In this document: positions 1 through 6,685 of the stretch, piece by piece
Numbering within the stretch: position 1 is the stretch's first letter
Layout of the letters: each line of letters opens with the position of its first letter
Source: Fibrobacterota bacterium
Lineage (GTDB): Bacteria > Fibrobacterota > Chitinivibrionia > Chitinivibrionales > Chitinispirillaceae
Assembly (NCBI GenBank): GCA_023436205.1
Contig: JAEZKC010000133.1
Coordinates: forward strand, 1-8,538
Direction: 5' to 3'
DNA: 8,538 bases
The notes under the pieces: model-generated
Seen by the model: only the letters and a program-made list of their open reading frames with translations
The model's database searches: none
Told to the model about the DNA's origin: nothing
Program-made: the position numbers and the translations under genes

Positions 1-481
1 CGTTGAGCCAACCGATCTCAGGCATTTCAGTATCTGAAGTTGCTTCTTTCACATCACCATCGTCTGTTGCAAACTGTTTGCATGCGGCTTCATTGAGTAC
101 GATATATGGCATGACACTATCATCCGGGAAGATACTGCCTTGCGAAAGACCTTCTTTAAGATAGTTCGCTTTGAGACCTGTCAACGTCAACGATGCGGTA
201 TACTCGCCCGTCGATATGGTGGCCGGTACTTGTAATAAAGGCGTTACAGCTGTCACGTCTGTAGTCTTTGATATTTCGGCCACTAGGCTTTCTGACAGAG
301 ATGTACTTTCTGCTGAGATAATGATTTCATAGGGCTCAGCTTTTTCATCTTGAACTTTTGTCAGAATCGCTCCGGCAAAACATAAGCAAAAGGCGGCTAT
401 ACAGAACCCGATGGCGGGCAAGACAGCCCAACTACTCTTGAGCTTTTTTACAGAAAGGCTGATCAGATCAGAAATTCGCAT
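1..481 (-). CDS. FtsX/MacB-type ABC permease, N-terminal part (runs off the left edge)
   Basis: This is a partial gene: 160 codons are visible from the ATG at 481 to the window edge, and the stop is missing. The start is preceded by AAGGG (490-494) at 8 nt. The protein opens with a short cytoplasmic stretch (MRISDLISLSVKKLKSS), one strong transmembrane helix at about residues 19-41, then an extracytoplasmic region (about 47 onward) with the alternating beta pattern of a MacB periplasmic core domain: EIIISAES, then DVTAVTPLLQ near 75-84 and LTLTGLKANY near 99-108. In FtsX/MacB permeases such a domain sits between helix 1 and the C-terminal three helices, which would lie outside the window. The start overlaps the preceding gene by 14 bp. 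By family it should couple an ATPase to mechanical work on an extracytoplasmic partner or substrate; the specific substrate is unknown. The obvious ATPase partner is the degenerate MacB-like one encoded at 1994-2668. Confidence 0.82.
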   Translation of the reverse strand, partial: MRISDLISLSVKKLKSSWAVLPAIGFCIAAFCLCFAGAILTKVQDEKAEPYEIIISAESTSLSESLVAEISKTTDVTAVTPLLQVPATISTGEYTASLTLTGLKANYLKEGLSQGSIFPDDSVMPYIVLNEAACKQFATDDGDVKEATSDTEMPEIGWLN

Positions 482-1997
482 TGTCTTTTCCCTTACGCTT
501 GTTGCGTATAATAAGATACGCAACAAGCCCCGCAACAATCAGCACACCGATCGCAACGGATATCCACCACTGACTAGCCGTCTCGGGTTCTTCCTCGTCT
601 TCTGTATTTGAAGCTGTGATCACCGGTTGATTGATGGTTGTTGAAAATTCTGTCTCTTGCGTGTACTCCTGTCCGTCCGCATCTTCATAGAATAGCGTAA
701 TCGTTCCATTCGTATATCCATATTTGTCATCGCCTTCGTAGCCTTCACTCATGTCTTTCGTACCCACAAATACATCCATATCCGCTTCTGATGCCGTTCC
801 TGCTTCCAAGTTGCCAATAAAAGCCGTATTGGATGGGATCAATCCCGGAGCGGCCAGCTCCACGCGCACGTTATAGACTGCGCTACGCCCCATGTTCATG
901 ACCTGAAATGATAATGGCATCGTATCGCCAGCGTTGACTTGAGCTTCGATTGTGGGAGCCGTCATTTCCACACGCAGAGGTTGAGCCACCACCACGGGAA
1001 CCGTTCCCGTGGAATTTAAAGTTGCAGCATCACTGTTATCATAGGCCAACGTCAAGGTGATATTGTAAGTTTGCTCAGGTGTATTTAAGTCTGTGTTATA
1101 TTTAACCTCAATATCTGTTGTTTTTCCTTTGCTTAACTTGTTGATATATATCACATTACTATCATTGAGCAATGAGAAGTTTGGAGAATCGCAAGAGATT
1201 GTAACCGTCATGTTCTGTACGGACTTCTTTTCATTCGTATTTTTGAGCGTTATAGTGGCAGCGAACTCGCTCCCCGCTTCTACGGGCGAGGGATTGATGC
1301 TATAGCTGCTGACAATGATCTTTGGCTGCGATTCGGGTCTCTCGGTAGGTTCAGTTGGCTCCGCGTTCGCGTCCTTACCGTCCGTTATCGTCACATAAGA
1401 TGTGAATGCCTGCTGGATGGTGTTGTCGTTTATATCCTTTGTCTGAACGTCAATCGTGACAGGATACACGCCGTTAATTCGTTCAGCTGACAGAGAGAAT
1501 GAGAAACTAACAAGATATGACGGAACCGTTGAGGCGCTTCCGTTAACAGCATTATTCTGTAATGTGACGGTTTTCTGATAGTTTTTGTACACAAACGGCG
1601 ACGATGATGTTTCGCCCAACCCCGGTGTAACCGTGATGGAATTTTCCTTCAATTCACCATTGGCGATTAACGGCACGATGACTGTTGCCACTCCATTCTG
1701 AACAATCGGCGAATATCCATCCTTATACGCCTTATCCATACCATCATATACGTTTTCGTTATCGATTGACAGACTGACTGCTGGCGAAAGCGATTCCCCC
1801 GGAGTGTCAGTCTGGGCATCCTGTAAAGTGGCAGAAGAAATATCTTCTTCTGTTAAAATAGGCGATTCCTCTGGAGTGTCGGCCAGTGATTCTTGGGGGG
1901 TGGCAGAAGGAGTGGGAGATGTTTCTCCTTCCGCCAGAGCTGTAACAGGCAGCCATGTGAGCAATATGACCGCTAGCAGCAAGCTTAATTTTTTCAT
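468..1997 (-). CDS. Secreted, membrane-anchored protein with Ig-like CARDB/COG1361-type domains
   Basis: The 509-residue product has a signal peptide (KK, then a hydrophobic core to about 19) with likely cleavage after A20-L21-A22. A Ser/Thr/Pro/Glu-rich linker (about 23-72) follows, then three probable beta-sandwich regions: about 73-206, 225-337 (SYSINPSPVEAGSEF then a TITLKNTN strand, typical of CARDB-like folds) and 338-456 (MTAPTIEAQVNAGD then FQVMNMG, NEW3/COG1361-like). An acidic spacer (about 463-475), one transmembrane helix (about 477-497) and a basic tail (RNKRKGKDNANF) anchor the C-terminus with the bulk outside the cell. The ATG at 1997 has AGGAGG at 7 nt (2005-2010) and overlaps the upstream ATPase stop as ATGA. 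Proteins of this architecture are often found beside MacB/LolD-like ATPases and FtsX permeases; an accessory subunit or extracellular adaptor for that transporter is my inference. No enzymatic motif was seen. Only the topology and Ig-like folds are secure. Confidence 0.85.
   Translation of the reverse strand: MKKLSLLLAVILLTWLPVTALAEGETSPTPSATPQESLADTPEESPILTEEDISSATLQDAQTDTPGESLSPAVSLSIDNENVYDGMDKAYKDGYSPIVQNGVATVIVPLIANGELKENSITVTPGLGETSSSPFVYKNYQKTVTLQNNAVNGSASTVPSYLVSFSFSLSAERINGVYPVTIDVQTKDINDNTIQQAFTSYVTITDGKDANAEPTEPTERPESQPKIIVSSYSINPSPVEAGSEFAATITLKNTNEKKSVQNMTVTISCDSPNFSLLNDSNVIYINKLSKGKTTDIEVKYNTDLNTPEQTYNITLTLAYDNSDAATLNSTGTVPVVVAQPLRVEMTAPTIEAQVNAGDTMPLSFQVMNMGRSAVYNVRVELAAPGLIPSNTAFIGNLEAGTASEADMDVFVGTKDMSEGYEGDDKYGYTNGTITLFYEDADGQEYTQETEFSTTINQPVITASNTEDEEEPETASQWWISVAIGVLIVAGLVAYLIIRNKRKGKDNANF
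1790..1910 (-). repeat. 72-bp in-frame imperfect duplication in the secreted-protein linker
   Basis: Plus-strand bases 1791-1838 and 1863-1910 align without gaps at an offset of exactly 72, with 34 of 48 bases identical by my count, including the blocks CGATTCC, GGAGTGTC and GTGGCAGAAG. In the protein this gives a 24-residue offset between SATPQESLADTPEES (31-45) and SATLQDAQTDTPGES (55-69). It looks like an old tandem duplication in the flexible stalk after the signal peptide. Confidence 0.6.
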
Positions 1998-2668
1998 TTT
2001 TGTTCCTCCTGTATCTTTCCATGGTCGAGAACGACTGTTCTATCAGTACAAATCAGTCCCGAATCTGCGCCTGTTAACTCAACCACCGTATATGTTCCAT
2101 AGGGGCATATTGCATAAAGTGTTGCCTTTATTTCTTCTTCATCAGTAATCGAAAGGCTAGCTGCAAAATCGTCCAGCAGTAGTATTCGGGGTTCTGTAAT
2201 CAGCGCCCGGGCAATCGCTGCCTTGTGTCTCTCAAGTGGCGAAAGCTGCGTTGGACGTGCATGAGTGGTATATTGCAGCCCCAATGTCTTCATCTGCTCC
2301 ATCACCTTATTACGCCGCTGGAAAGGGACATCGCCGCGAATTATGAGCGGCATGGCCACGTTATCAAGAACCGATAGATTATCCAAGAACGCGGGATTCC
2401 GATGTAAGATGCCGATGTTTTTGTTTCGGAAGATTGCTGCTTCTTCGTTTCGCATTTCATTTACTAAGTTTCCCAGCACGAAAACCTGCCCGTCACTTGG
2501 TTTGTCTAGCCCGGAAATTAGTCGAACGAGCGTTGTTTTACCGCTTCCGGGAGCAGAGATAATCGTCACGCACTCTCGATCCAATATGCTCATCGTTACG
2601 CCATTGATGGCTCGTTTGCCATCGTGGCTTATCTTAACGACCTTCTCCAGCCGAATTATATCTTCCAC
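1994..2668 (-). CDS. MacB/LolD-like ABC ATPase with degenerate catalytic motifs
   Basis: The 224-residue protein aligns by eye over its whole length to the LolD/MacB/YtrE class, yet nearly every catalytic motif differs. The Walker A is SAPGSGKT (38-45; first Gly is Ser, Lys44 and Thr45 kept). The Q-loop position reads ILHRN, with Arg90 where Gln is expected. The signature is LSPLE (142-146) in place of LSGGQ, although AIARAL follows as usual. The Walker B is LLLDDF (163-168), so the catalytic Glu is Asp167. The D-loop Asp is Ser173, and the H-loop His is Gly200 (VELTGAD). The reading frame is intact with a normal length, so this is not simple decay. It starts at GTG (2668) with the G shared with the preceding TAG stop, and overlaps the next gene by 4 bp. 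It probably binds nucleotide but may hydrolyse it poorly or only with a partner; a structural or regulatory role with the FtsX permease is inferred. Confidence 0.88.
   Translation of the reverse strand: MEDIIRLEKVVKISHDGKRAINGVTMSILDRECVTIISAPGSGKTTLVRLISGLDKPSDGQVFVLGNLVNEMRNEEAAIFRNKNIGILHRNPAFLDNLSVLDNVAMPLIIRGDVPFQRRNKVMEQMKTLGLQYTTHARPTQLSPLERHKAAIARALITEPRILLLDDFAASLSITDEEEIKATLYAICPYGTYTVVELTGADSGLICTDRTVVLDHGKIQEEQK
2005..2010 (-). promoter_or_regulatory. Ribosome binding site for the Ig-like secreted protein
   Basis: A consensus AGGAGG, 7 nt before the ATG at 1997, lies inside the last codons of the degenerate ATPase gene. It is stronger than the site of that ATPase, whose GTG start has only GGTGAG nearby, so the secreted protein may be made in excess of the ATPase. 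Confidence 0.7.
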
Positions 2669-3309
2669 TATCTCACCACCGTTAGCACGCCCGCATCCAT
2701 CTCACAAACGGTATCGCACAACTCGTCAATATCCGCTTGGTTGTGGCTGGCGAGAATGATCGTTTTGCCATCGCCTCGCAGTCCCTTGATAAGCTCGCGC
2801 ATATCCTTTACCCCGGTTTTGTCAAGGCCATTTAAGGGCTCGTCTAGAATTAGTATGGACGGGTTTTCCATGATGGCTTGCGCGATACCTAGTCGTTGGC
2901 GCATGCCGAGCGAGTATTTACCAACAGGTTTCTTCATGCCGGGATCAAGGCCAACGCGGCAAATGGTATCGCTGATAGTCTCTTTGCCGATTTTTCTTTT
3001 CAGCGATGCAAGTATCTCAAGATTTTTGACACCGGAAAGATTCGGCAGAAAGCCTGGTGTTTCGATGATAATGCCCATATCTTCGGGAAAGTCCATATCT
3101 TTACCAACCTGTTTATACCGGACACGTATTCTGCCCTTTGTTGGCAGCAAAAAGCCGCAAATACATTTCATAAGCACGGTTTTTCCACTGCCGTTGTTGC
3201 CGACTATGCCATGGATTTTCCCTTCCTCGAAATCATGAGATACTTCCTTGAGTACCGTCTCTTCCCCGAATTTTTTTATGACATTTTGAACGCTGATAGC
3301 GATGTCCAT
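2668..3309 (-). CDS. ABC-2 exporter ATPase, BcrA/LanF-like (E-loop type)
   Basis: A 213-residue ATPase that powers the two permeases encoded just upstream. All motifs are intact: Walker A GNNGSGKT (37-44), signature YSLGMRQ (132-138), Walker B ILILDEP (152-158), D-loop GLD (161-163) and H-loop His189 in ASHN. The Q-loop position carries Glu83 in IIIETPGFLPNLSG, the E-loop known from lantibiotic-immunity LanF and bacitracin BcrA ATPases. The ATG at 3309 is chosen because GGAGGGG (3314-3320) sits 6 nt before it; an in-frame TTG at 3330 would add seven residues but has no better site. The start lies 1 bp after the stop of the upstream permease. By family, the complex removes or shields against peptide antibiotics or other membrane-active compounds; the actual substrate cannot be read from the sequence. 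Confidence 0.93.
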   Translation of the reverse strand: MDIAISVQNVIKKFGEETVLKEVSHDFEEGKIHGIVGNNGSGKTVLMKCICGFLLPTKGRIRVRYKQVGKDMDFPEDMGIIIETPGFLPNLSGVKNLEILASLKRKIGKETISDTICRVGLDPGMKKPVGKYSLGMRQRLGIAQAIMENPSILILDEPLNGLDKTGVKDMRELIKGLRGDGKTIILASHNQADIDELCDTVCEMDAGVLTVVR

Positions 3310-3310
3310 A

Positions 3311-4207
3311 TCACCCCTCCGTTCCTGCAAAGTTGAAATTGTAACTGCGTATGGCGCGAAGTGCTAAAATGAAGCACATGACAATCAATCCTGTGAAAAT
3401 CGCATACGTCATCCAAAGCCGTGGCAAGAGATCATACCCGAAGTTATGCATATGATACGTTGCCTGATTGAGCGGCGATATCCAGCCTACCGCGACATTG
3501 GCCTTGTACATAAGTTCGTCTGGCAATTGAAATAGCGTTTTAATCAACTGTGGATTGAGCAGAAATCCAAACAAGCTGAACACAAACACGCTTACAACGC
3601 CAGCGAGTTGTCCCTTGCGGATGTTGAACGTTAGCATAACAAATGCCATGAGCAAGGCATAAAGGAGCATAAGCAGGAAAATTGTCGCCATGCATTCATA
3701 TGGTGTGCTCATCTCCAGCGTTTTTACGAGCGCTGGCAGTGCGACGGCTTTGCCTGCGCCTGAGTAGCCCAATATCGCAGCCGTTTCGCTCCACATATTT
3801 CCAACAAACGATTGGCCCATGCAGATCACCGATGTTGCAACGAGAATAAACGCCATGTAGATGGTTGTGGAAACAACGATATAAATGGTCTGCCCAAAAA
3901 GCCATGTTTTGCGATCGATACGCACCAGATAAAGCGGTGTGCCATTAGTAATAAAGGGCATATCCGCAAACAGTAACAAAAGAAGGAGTGATGCAAGCAT
4001 GATTGAGTTGCTGTCTCCAAACGTCCAGACAAACGCCTCCACGATCTGCATCGTCGTTTCGTATTCCTTCGCAAAGCGCACCGCCTTATCCGAGAGCAGA
4101 AAGCACAGGATGAAGGCCAGTGCAAATGTGATAAATATGCGCGGATTCTTATGCCACTGTCGGAAATTGTATGATGCAACGGAAAACGATTGACGAATTC
4201 TATACAT
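3311..4207 (-). CDS. ABC-2-type permease, six-helix, second subunit
   Basis: A 298-residue integral membrane protein with a basic cytoplasmic N-terminus (YRIRQSFSVASYNFRQWHKNPR) and six predicted helices at about 23-40, 68-86, 105-129, 172-193, 201-217 and 265-286. The longest external or inter-helix segment is about 130-170, and another hydrophilic stretch lies at 218-264. This is the layout of LanE/LanG and other ABC-2 permeases. The ATG at 4207 is preferred over an upstream in-frame codon near 4237 because AGGAGG (4215-4220) lies 7 nt before it. The start overlaps the upstream permease gene by 8 bp, so its ribosome binding site sits inside that gene. It likely forms a heterodimer with the 4200-4976 product and uses the E-loop ATPase. 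No substrate-specific motif was recognised; assignment is from topology and neighbours. Confidence 0.88.
   Translation of the reverse strand: MYRIRQSFSVASYNFRQWHKNPRIFITFALAFILCFLLSDKAVRFAKEYETTMQIVEAFVWTFGDSNSIMLASLLLLLLFADMPFITNGTPLYLVRIDRKTWLFGQTIYIVVSTTIYMAFILVATSVICMGQSFVGNMWSETAAILGYSGAGKAVALPALVKTLEMSTPYECMATIFLLMLLYALLMAFVMLTFNIRKGQLAGVVSVFVFSLFGFLLNPQLIKTLFQLPDELMYKANVAVGWISPLNQATYHMHNFGYDLLPRLWMTYAIFTGLIVMCFILALRAIRSYNFNFAGTEG
3314..3320 (-). promoter_or_regulatory. Ribosome binding site that fixes the E-loop ATPase start
   Basis: GGAGGGG lies 6 nt before the ATG at 3309 and just inside the end of the upstream permease gene. It favours this ATG over the TTG at 3330. Confidence 0.7.
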
Positions 4208-4976
4208 TTTCGAGCCTCCTTTTTGCCACGATGGCAAAGCACAGACTCATGATGGCTGAAAGGATGATGAGCAATAGAATGACACCAAAGCCGTGAAGAA
4301 TCCACGAATTCGACGGAAACAGCCATTCCTTTGGATATAAGACGTATAGGTTCTCAAAGTAGCGCTCATTCAGAATAATGAGCACGTAATAAAGGATGAA
4401 CGGGGATGCGTAGGCCATATACTTACTTTGTGTCATGGAAGCGAACGTGAAACCCACGAGTGACCAGAACGCGCCGGAGAAAAAAAGCGTTGCCGCAACC
4501 GTCAATAATTGGGCCAGATATGGGCTGGCGCCTTCCCCATCGGTCAACGCTAACTCCATGGGGGTAAATATGAGGGTTGAGAGACCATATGAAATAATGA
4601 TCCCGATGAAAAGGACTAATCCGCCTGAAAGAGCACAAGCAATAAGCTTGCTCTTTATATACGAAGTCACATCGCATCGATTTAGATATAGTTTAATGTA
4701 GCCACTTTTTATGTCGTCCACAAACGCGGTGGTGAATGGCAGCGCGCAAAGAATGGGGATTGCTAGCGTCATTGCATCTGATGCCAGAGCGTCAAAGATG
4801 AGCTGTGCGTGGTAGCCGTTTGGCAATGGCTCGCCGTTTTGCACGATGCCAATAATACTCTCCATGGAGGAGAGAAAAATTACTAGCACTGTACCAATAA
4901 CGCCGACAATATAGCCTCGGCCAGCGAGAGCTCGTCTAATATCTGATGCAGTTACTGAACTTCTGTCCAAAATCAT
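4200..4976 (-). CDS. ABC-2-type permease, six-helix, first subunit
   Basis: First gene of the transporter operon, 258 residues from the ATG at 4976 (261 from an in-frame GTG at 4985). GGAG lies only 3 nt before the ATG and the GTG has no clear site, so the start is uncertain by three codons. Numbered from the GTG, helices fall at about 24-42, 71-90, 117-139, 157-182, 190-206 and 230-254. The cytoplasmic loop DDIKSGYIKLYLNR (90-103) followed by SYIKSKL (108-114) matches the loop in ABC-2 permeases that contacts the ATPase (a gly-containing segment, then Arg, then a yi-x-sK turn). A moderately long external segment (43-70) follows helix 1. The product probably pairs with the 298-residue permease. 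Function as a peptide or lipid-linked exporter is inferred from the BcrA/LanF-like ATPase downstream. Confidence 0.88.
   Translation of the reverse strand: MILDRSSVTASDIRRALAGRGYIVGVIGTVLVIFLSSMESIIGIVQNGEPLPNGYHAQLIFDALASDAMTLAIPILCALPFTTAFVDDIKSGYIKLYLNRCDVTSYIKSKLIACALSGGLVLFIGIIISYGLSTLIFTPMELALTDGEGASPYLAQLLTVAATLFFSGAFWSLVGFTFASMTQSKYMAYASPFILYYVLIILNERYFENLYVLYPKEWLFPSNSWILHGFGVILLLIILSAIMSLCFAIVAKRRLENV
4215..4220 (-). promoter_or_regulatory. Ribosome binding site that fixes the second permease start
   Basis: A consensus AGGAGG lies 7 nt before the ATG at 4207 and within the final codons of the upstream permease gene. It decides for this start over the upstream in-frame alternative near 4237. 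Confidence 0.75.
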
Positions 4977-4993
4977 CTTCTCCACTTTTTCAC

Positions 4994-5029
4994 AATACCT
5001 GTATTAGTGACTCATTTATACTGTATTTC
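4994..5029. repeat. Pair of similar near-palindromic elements, possible operator
   Basis: Two related elements, AATACCTGTATTA (4994-5006) and TATACTGTATTT (5017-5028), lie about 23 bp apart, two helical turns. The first is a near-perfect palindrome (AATAC, two bases, GTATT). The second overlaps the proposed -10 box. Such a pair could be a binding site for a regulator of the transporter operon. The elements are short and AT-rich, so chance similarity is possible. Confidence 0.25.
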
Positions 5030-5044
5030 AGATCAATAAGGTAA
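5015..5044 (-). promoter_or_regulatory. Candidate promoter of the ABC transporter operon
   Basis: On the minus strand, TATAAA (5015-5020) is a fair -10 box and TTACCT (5039-5044) a weak -35 at 18 bp. It lies between the probable terminator and the first permease gene, about 40 bp before its start, which is where the operon would need a promoter. The weak -35 would fit an activated promoter. Assignment is by pattern only. Confidence 0.3.
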
Positions 5045-5048
5045 TAAG

Positions 5049-5093
5049 AAAGCAGGCATTGGCAATTTTTTGATGTTCTCCTATGCCTGCTTT
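5049..5093 (-). terminator. Probable intrinsic terminator after the lipoprotein gene
   Basis: A perfect 11-bp inverted repeat (AAAGCAGGCAT at 5049-5059 against ATGCCTGCTTT at 5083-5093) encloses a 23-nt loop, starting 18 bp after the lipoprotein stop. Read on the minus strand, the second arm runs into TTTCTTATT, a broken U-tract, so termination may be partial. The plus-strand reading gives TTTTATCG with further Ts at 5099-5105, so it could also stop transcription from the other side, though no plus-strand gene is seen here. Confidence 0.6.
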
Positions 5094-5110
5094 TATCGTC
5101 TTTTTATATA

Positions 5111-6634
5111 TCAATAGCCCTTTGATGTATCTATAATACTTCCATCAATAGCGTTAATTGTCATATAGCTCTCGCCAAGATACTCAACTATTCCAGTGGA
5201 GCTCCCGCTAGATGGTGTTACATTCAACTTCCCATAAAAGTTCCAAGCTGGAACCATTAGACCGCTCTCGTTGGAGTTTTTCTCCACAATACGGTGCAAA
5301 GATAATGTGACACGGTTTATTTCAAAATTATATTTATCTCCACTGAGTTCGGCTTGTGGTTCATATTTGATACCCATCATATTTTCAAATATTTCTCTGA
5401 TTTCCGAGAAGGGCTTGAGCTGCGCATCCTCGTTGACTGTTTCAACGACTTCAATTGGTGCCAACCATTCCAATTTGATGATTCCTTCGCTGTTGATCAT
5501 AATATCCAGACTTTCATAATGCCAATATGGAGCCATCGTATCGTTGACATCCGGCTTGCTTCCACCACCGACATAGGAAGATGAAACACCGTCAACCGTC
5601 CGCACACAGAAAACCTTATACGCGTATTGTTCAGCAGGTCTTGCAGCCTCACCATAATTACCATTTTGCTCATCATTCTGTAAGTAGACACTATCGACTA
5701 CCATGTTTGAACCAGTCCTATCCAGCAAATCCTGTATCTTTTGCCGGGCTTCACTGGGTTTTAATCCAACAATAGATAAGGCTTCCTCTGTGATATCTGC
5801 ATCATTTAAAACGGGGAATGATGCAAAGGAACCAAAGTTGATGTATGCAGCTGAGTTTCTATAATCCAAATATAACATATTGGGAGTACTGTTATTTGCA
5901 ACGTGGTATATTCTTCCTTTTCCATTCAAGCCAACGTTACTCTTTTCATAGGCTTTAAGGCCGGAATAGGTACTTGAGGGTGAGGGTGTTACTGCTGGTT
6001 CAACATCCACTCCTCCCTCTCCAGCGGCAGAGGTGTTTGTAGTAGAGGTATCAATGGAAGTTGTGGACATTGGTATCAGTTCCCCGTAAGTTCGCTTTTC
6101 AACATTGCTTTCGGGCGAGATTTCAAACTCTTTTTCTAATTCTGCCAGCCTTTTTTTCGCCTCCTCAATCCCTCCTATATCAGCTAAAAACTGCTCATTA
6201 TTTTCCGAAATGAGCTTTTTAAGCATGAGAATCTGTTCTTGGATTTGATTCTTTGTTTGCTGCTCAGACTCAATCCACATTTCCGTTTCTCCACACAGTG
6301 CCTCAAAAAAAGTGCTAACCATTTCCTGAGAGAACTCTGTTGCTTTCACACGATATATTGGCATCCGATCACTATCCGGTGTAACTACTTGCGCGTCCAC
6401 TTTAATATTCAACAGGCCATTTGCGCTTTGCATCTCGAACTGATAATTTTTTGGTATACTGTACTGCTGGGATAGGCTTATGCCGTTACCTTTGGTCGTA
6501 TCATCCTTCTGTGCTTCCCCAATCAGATTCTCAGAATCCTTTTCTGCTACCACTGCCTTTTGTGGCGTCGGCTGACAGGCAGTAAGAGAAAAGGCTATAA
6601 TAAGGCTCAATATTGCAGTTATAATTCGTTTCAT
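5111..6634 (-). CDS. Lipoprotein of an uncharacterised clostridial family (DUF6034-like)
   Basis: The 507-residue product has a lipoprotein signal: KR, hydrophobic core, then lipobox L17-T18-A19-C20 with Gln at +2, so it should be tethered to the outer face of the membrane. After a short linker come an N-terminal domain (about 58-118), a charged helical segment likely to form a coiled coil (about 120-172), a Ser/Thr/Gly/Pro-rich linker (about 188-222) and a C-terminal domain (about 223-507) ending in YMTINAIDGSIIDTSKGY, which recalls PepSY-like repeats. The CQPTP start and this ending resemble what I believe is catalogued as DUF6034; that match is from memory. The ATG at 6634 has AAAGGTGG (6643-6650) 8 nt upstream. 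It lies 51 bp behind a sensor kinase gene, which suggests a role in signal reception or kinase modulation, but no function is established. Confidence 0.85.
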   Translation of the reverse strand: MKRIITAILSLIIAFSLTACQPTPQKAVVAEKDSENLIGEAQKDDTTKGNGISLSQQYSIPKNYQFEMQSANGLLNIKVDAQVVTPDSDRMPIYRVKATEFSQEMVSTFFEALCGETEMWIESEQQTKNQIQEQILMLKKLISENNEQFLADIGGIEEAKKRLAELEKEFEISPESNVEKRTYGELIPMSTTSIDTSTTNTSAAGEGGVDVEPAVTPSPSSTYSGLKAYEKSNVGLNGKGRIYHVANNSTPNMLYLDYRNSAAYINFGSFASFPVLNDADITEEALSIVGLKPSEARQKIQDLLDRTGSNMVVDSVYLQNDEQNGNYGEAARPAEQYAYKVFCVRTVDGVSSSYVGGGSKPDVNDTMAPYWHYESLDIMINSEGIIKLEWLAPIEVVETVNEDAQLKPFSEIREIFENMMGIKYEPQAELSGDKYNFEINRVTLSLHRIVEKNSNESGLMVPAWNFYGKLNVTPSSGSSTGIVEYLGESYMTINAIDGSIIDTSKGY

Positions 6635-6685
6635 ACTTTAGTCCACCTTTCTTTTCTTACCTTTATTTTAGTTCAAATGATATTT
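6635..6685 (-). other. Short gap between kinase and lipoprotein genes
   Basis: These 51 bp are AT-rich and hold the lipoprotein ribosome binding site (AAAGGTGG at 6643-6650). I see no hairpin and no convincing promoter; a TTGAAA is present just inside the gap but is not followed by a good -10 at the right distance. Co-transcription of the lipoprotein with the kinase is the simplest reading. Confidence 0.5.

Noticed and set aside
1994..2668. Degenerate ATPase as a pseudogene
   Set aside because: No stop or frameshift is present, the length is normal, and start and stop are precisely overlapped with neighbours; altered motifs alone do not make a pseudogene.
2265..2759. Open plus-strand frame of about 160 codons opposite the degenerate ATPase
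   Set aside because: Antisense shadow of a well supported gene; composition is Ser/Arg-rich and unlike a real protein.
2624..3238. Open plus-strand frame of about 200 codons opposite the E-loop ATPase gene
   Set aside because: It lies fully antisense to two ATPases with clear motifs, its product has no recognisable domain, and it has no ribosome binding site of note.
3826..4326. Minus-strand frame of about 166 codons overlapping both permease genes
   Set aside because: It overlaps two well supported membrane protein genes in another frame and is rich in His, Cys and Arg, as expected of an out-of-frame reading.
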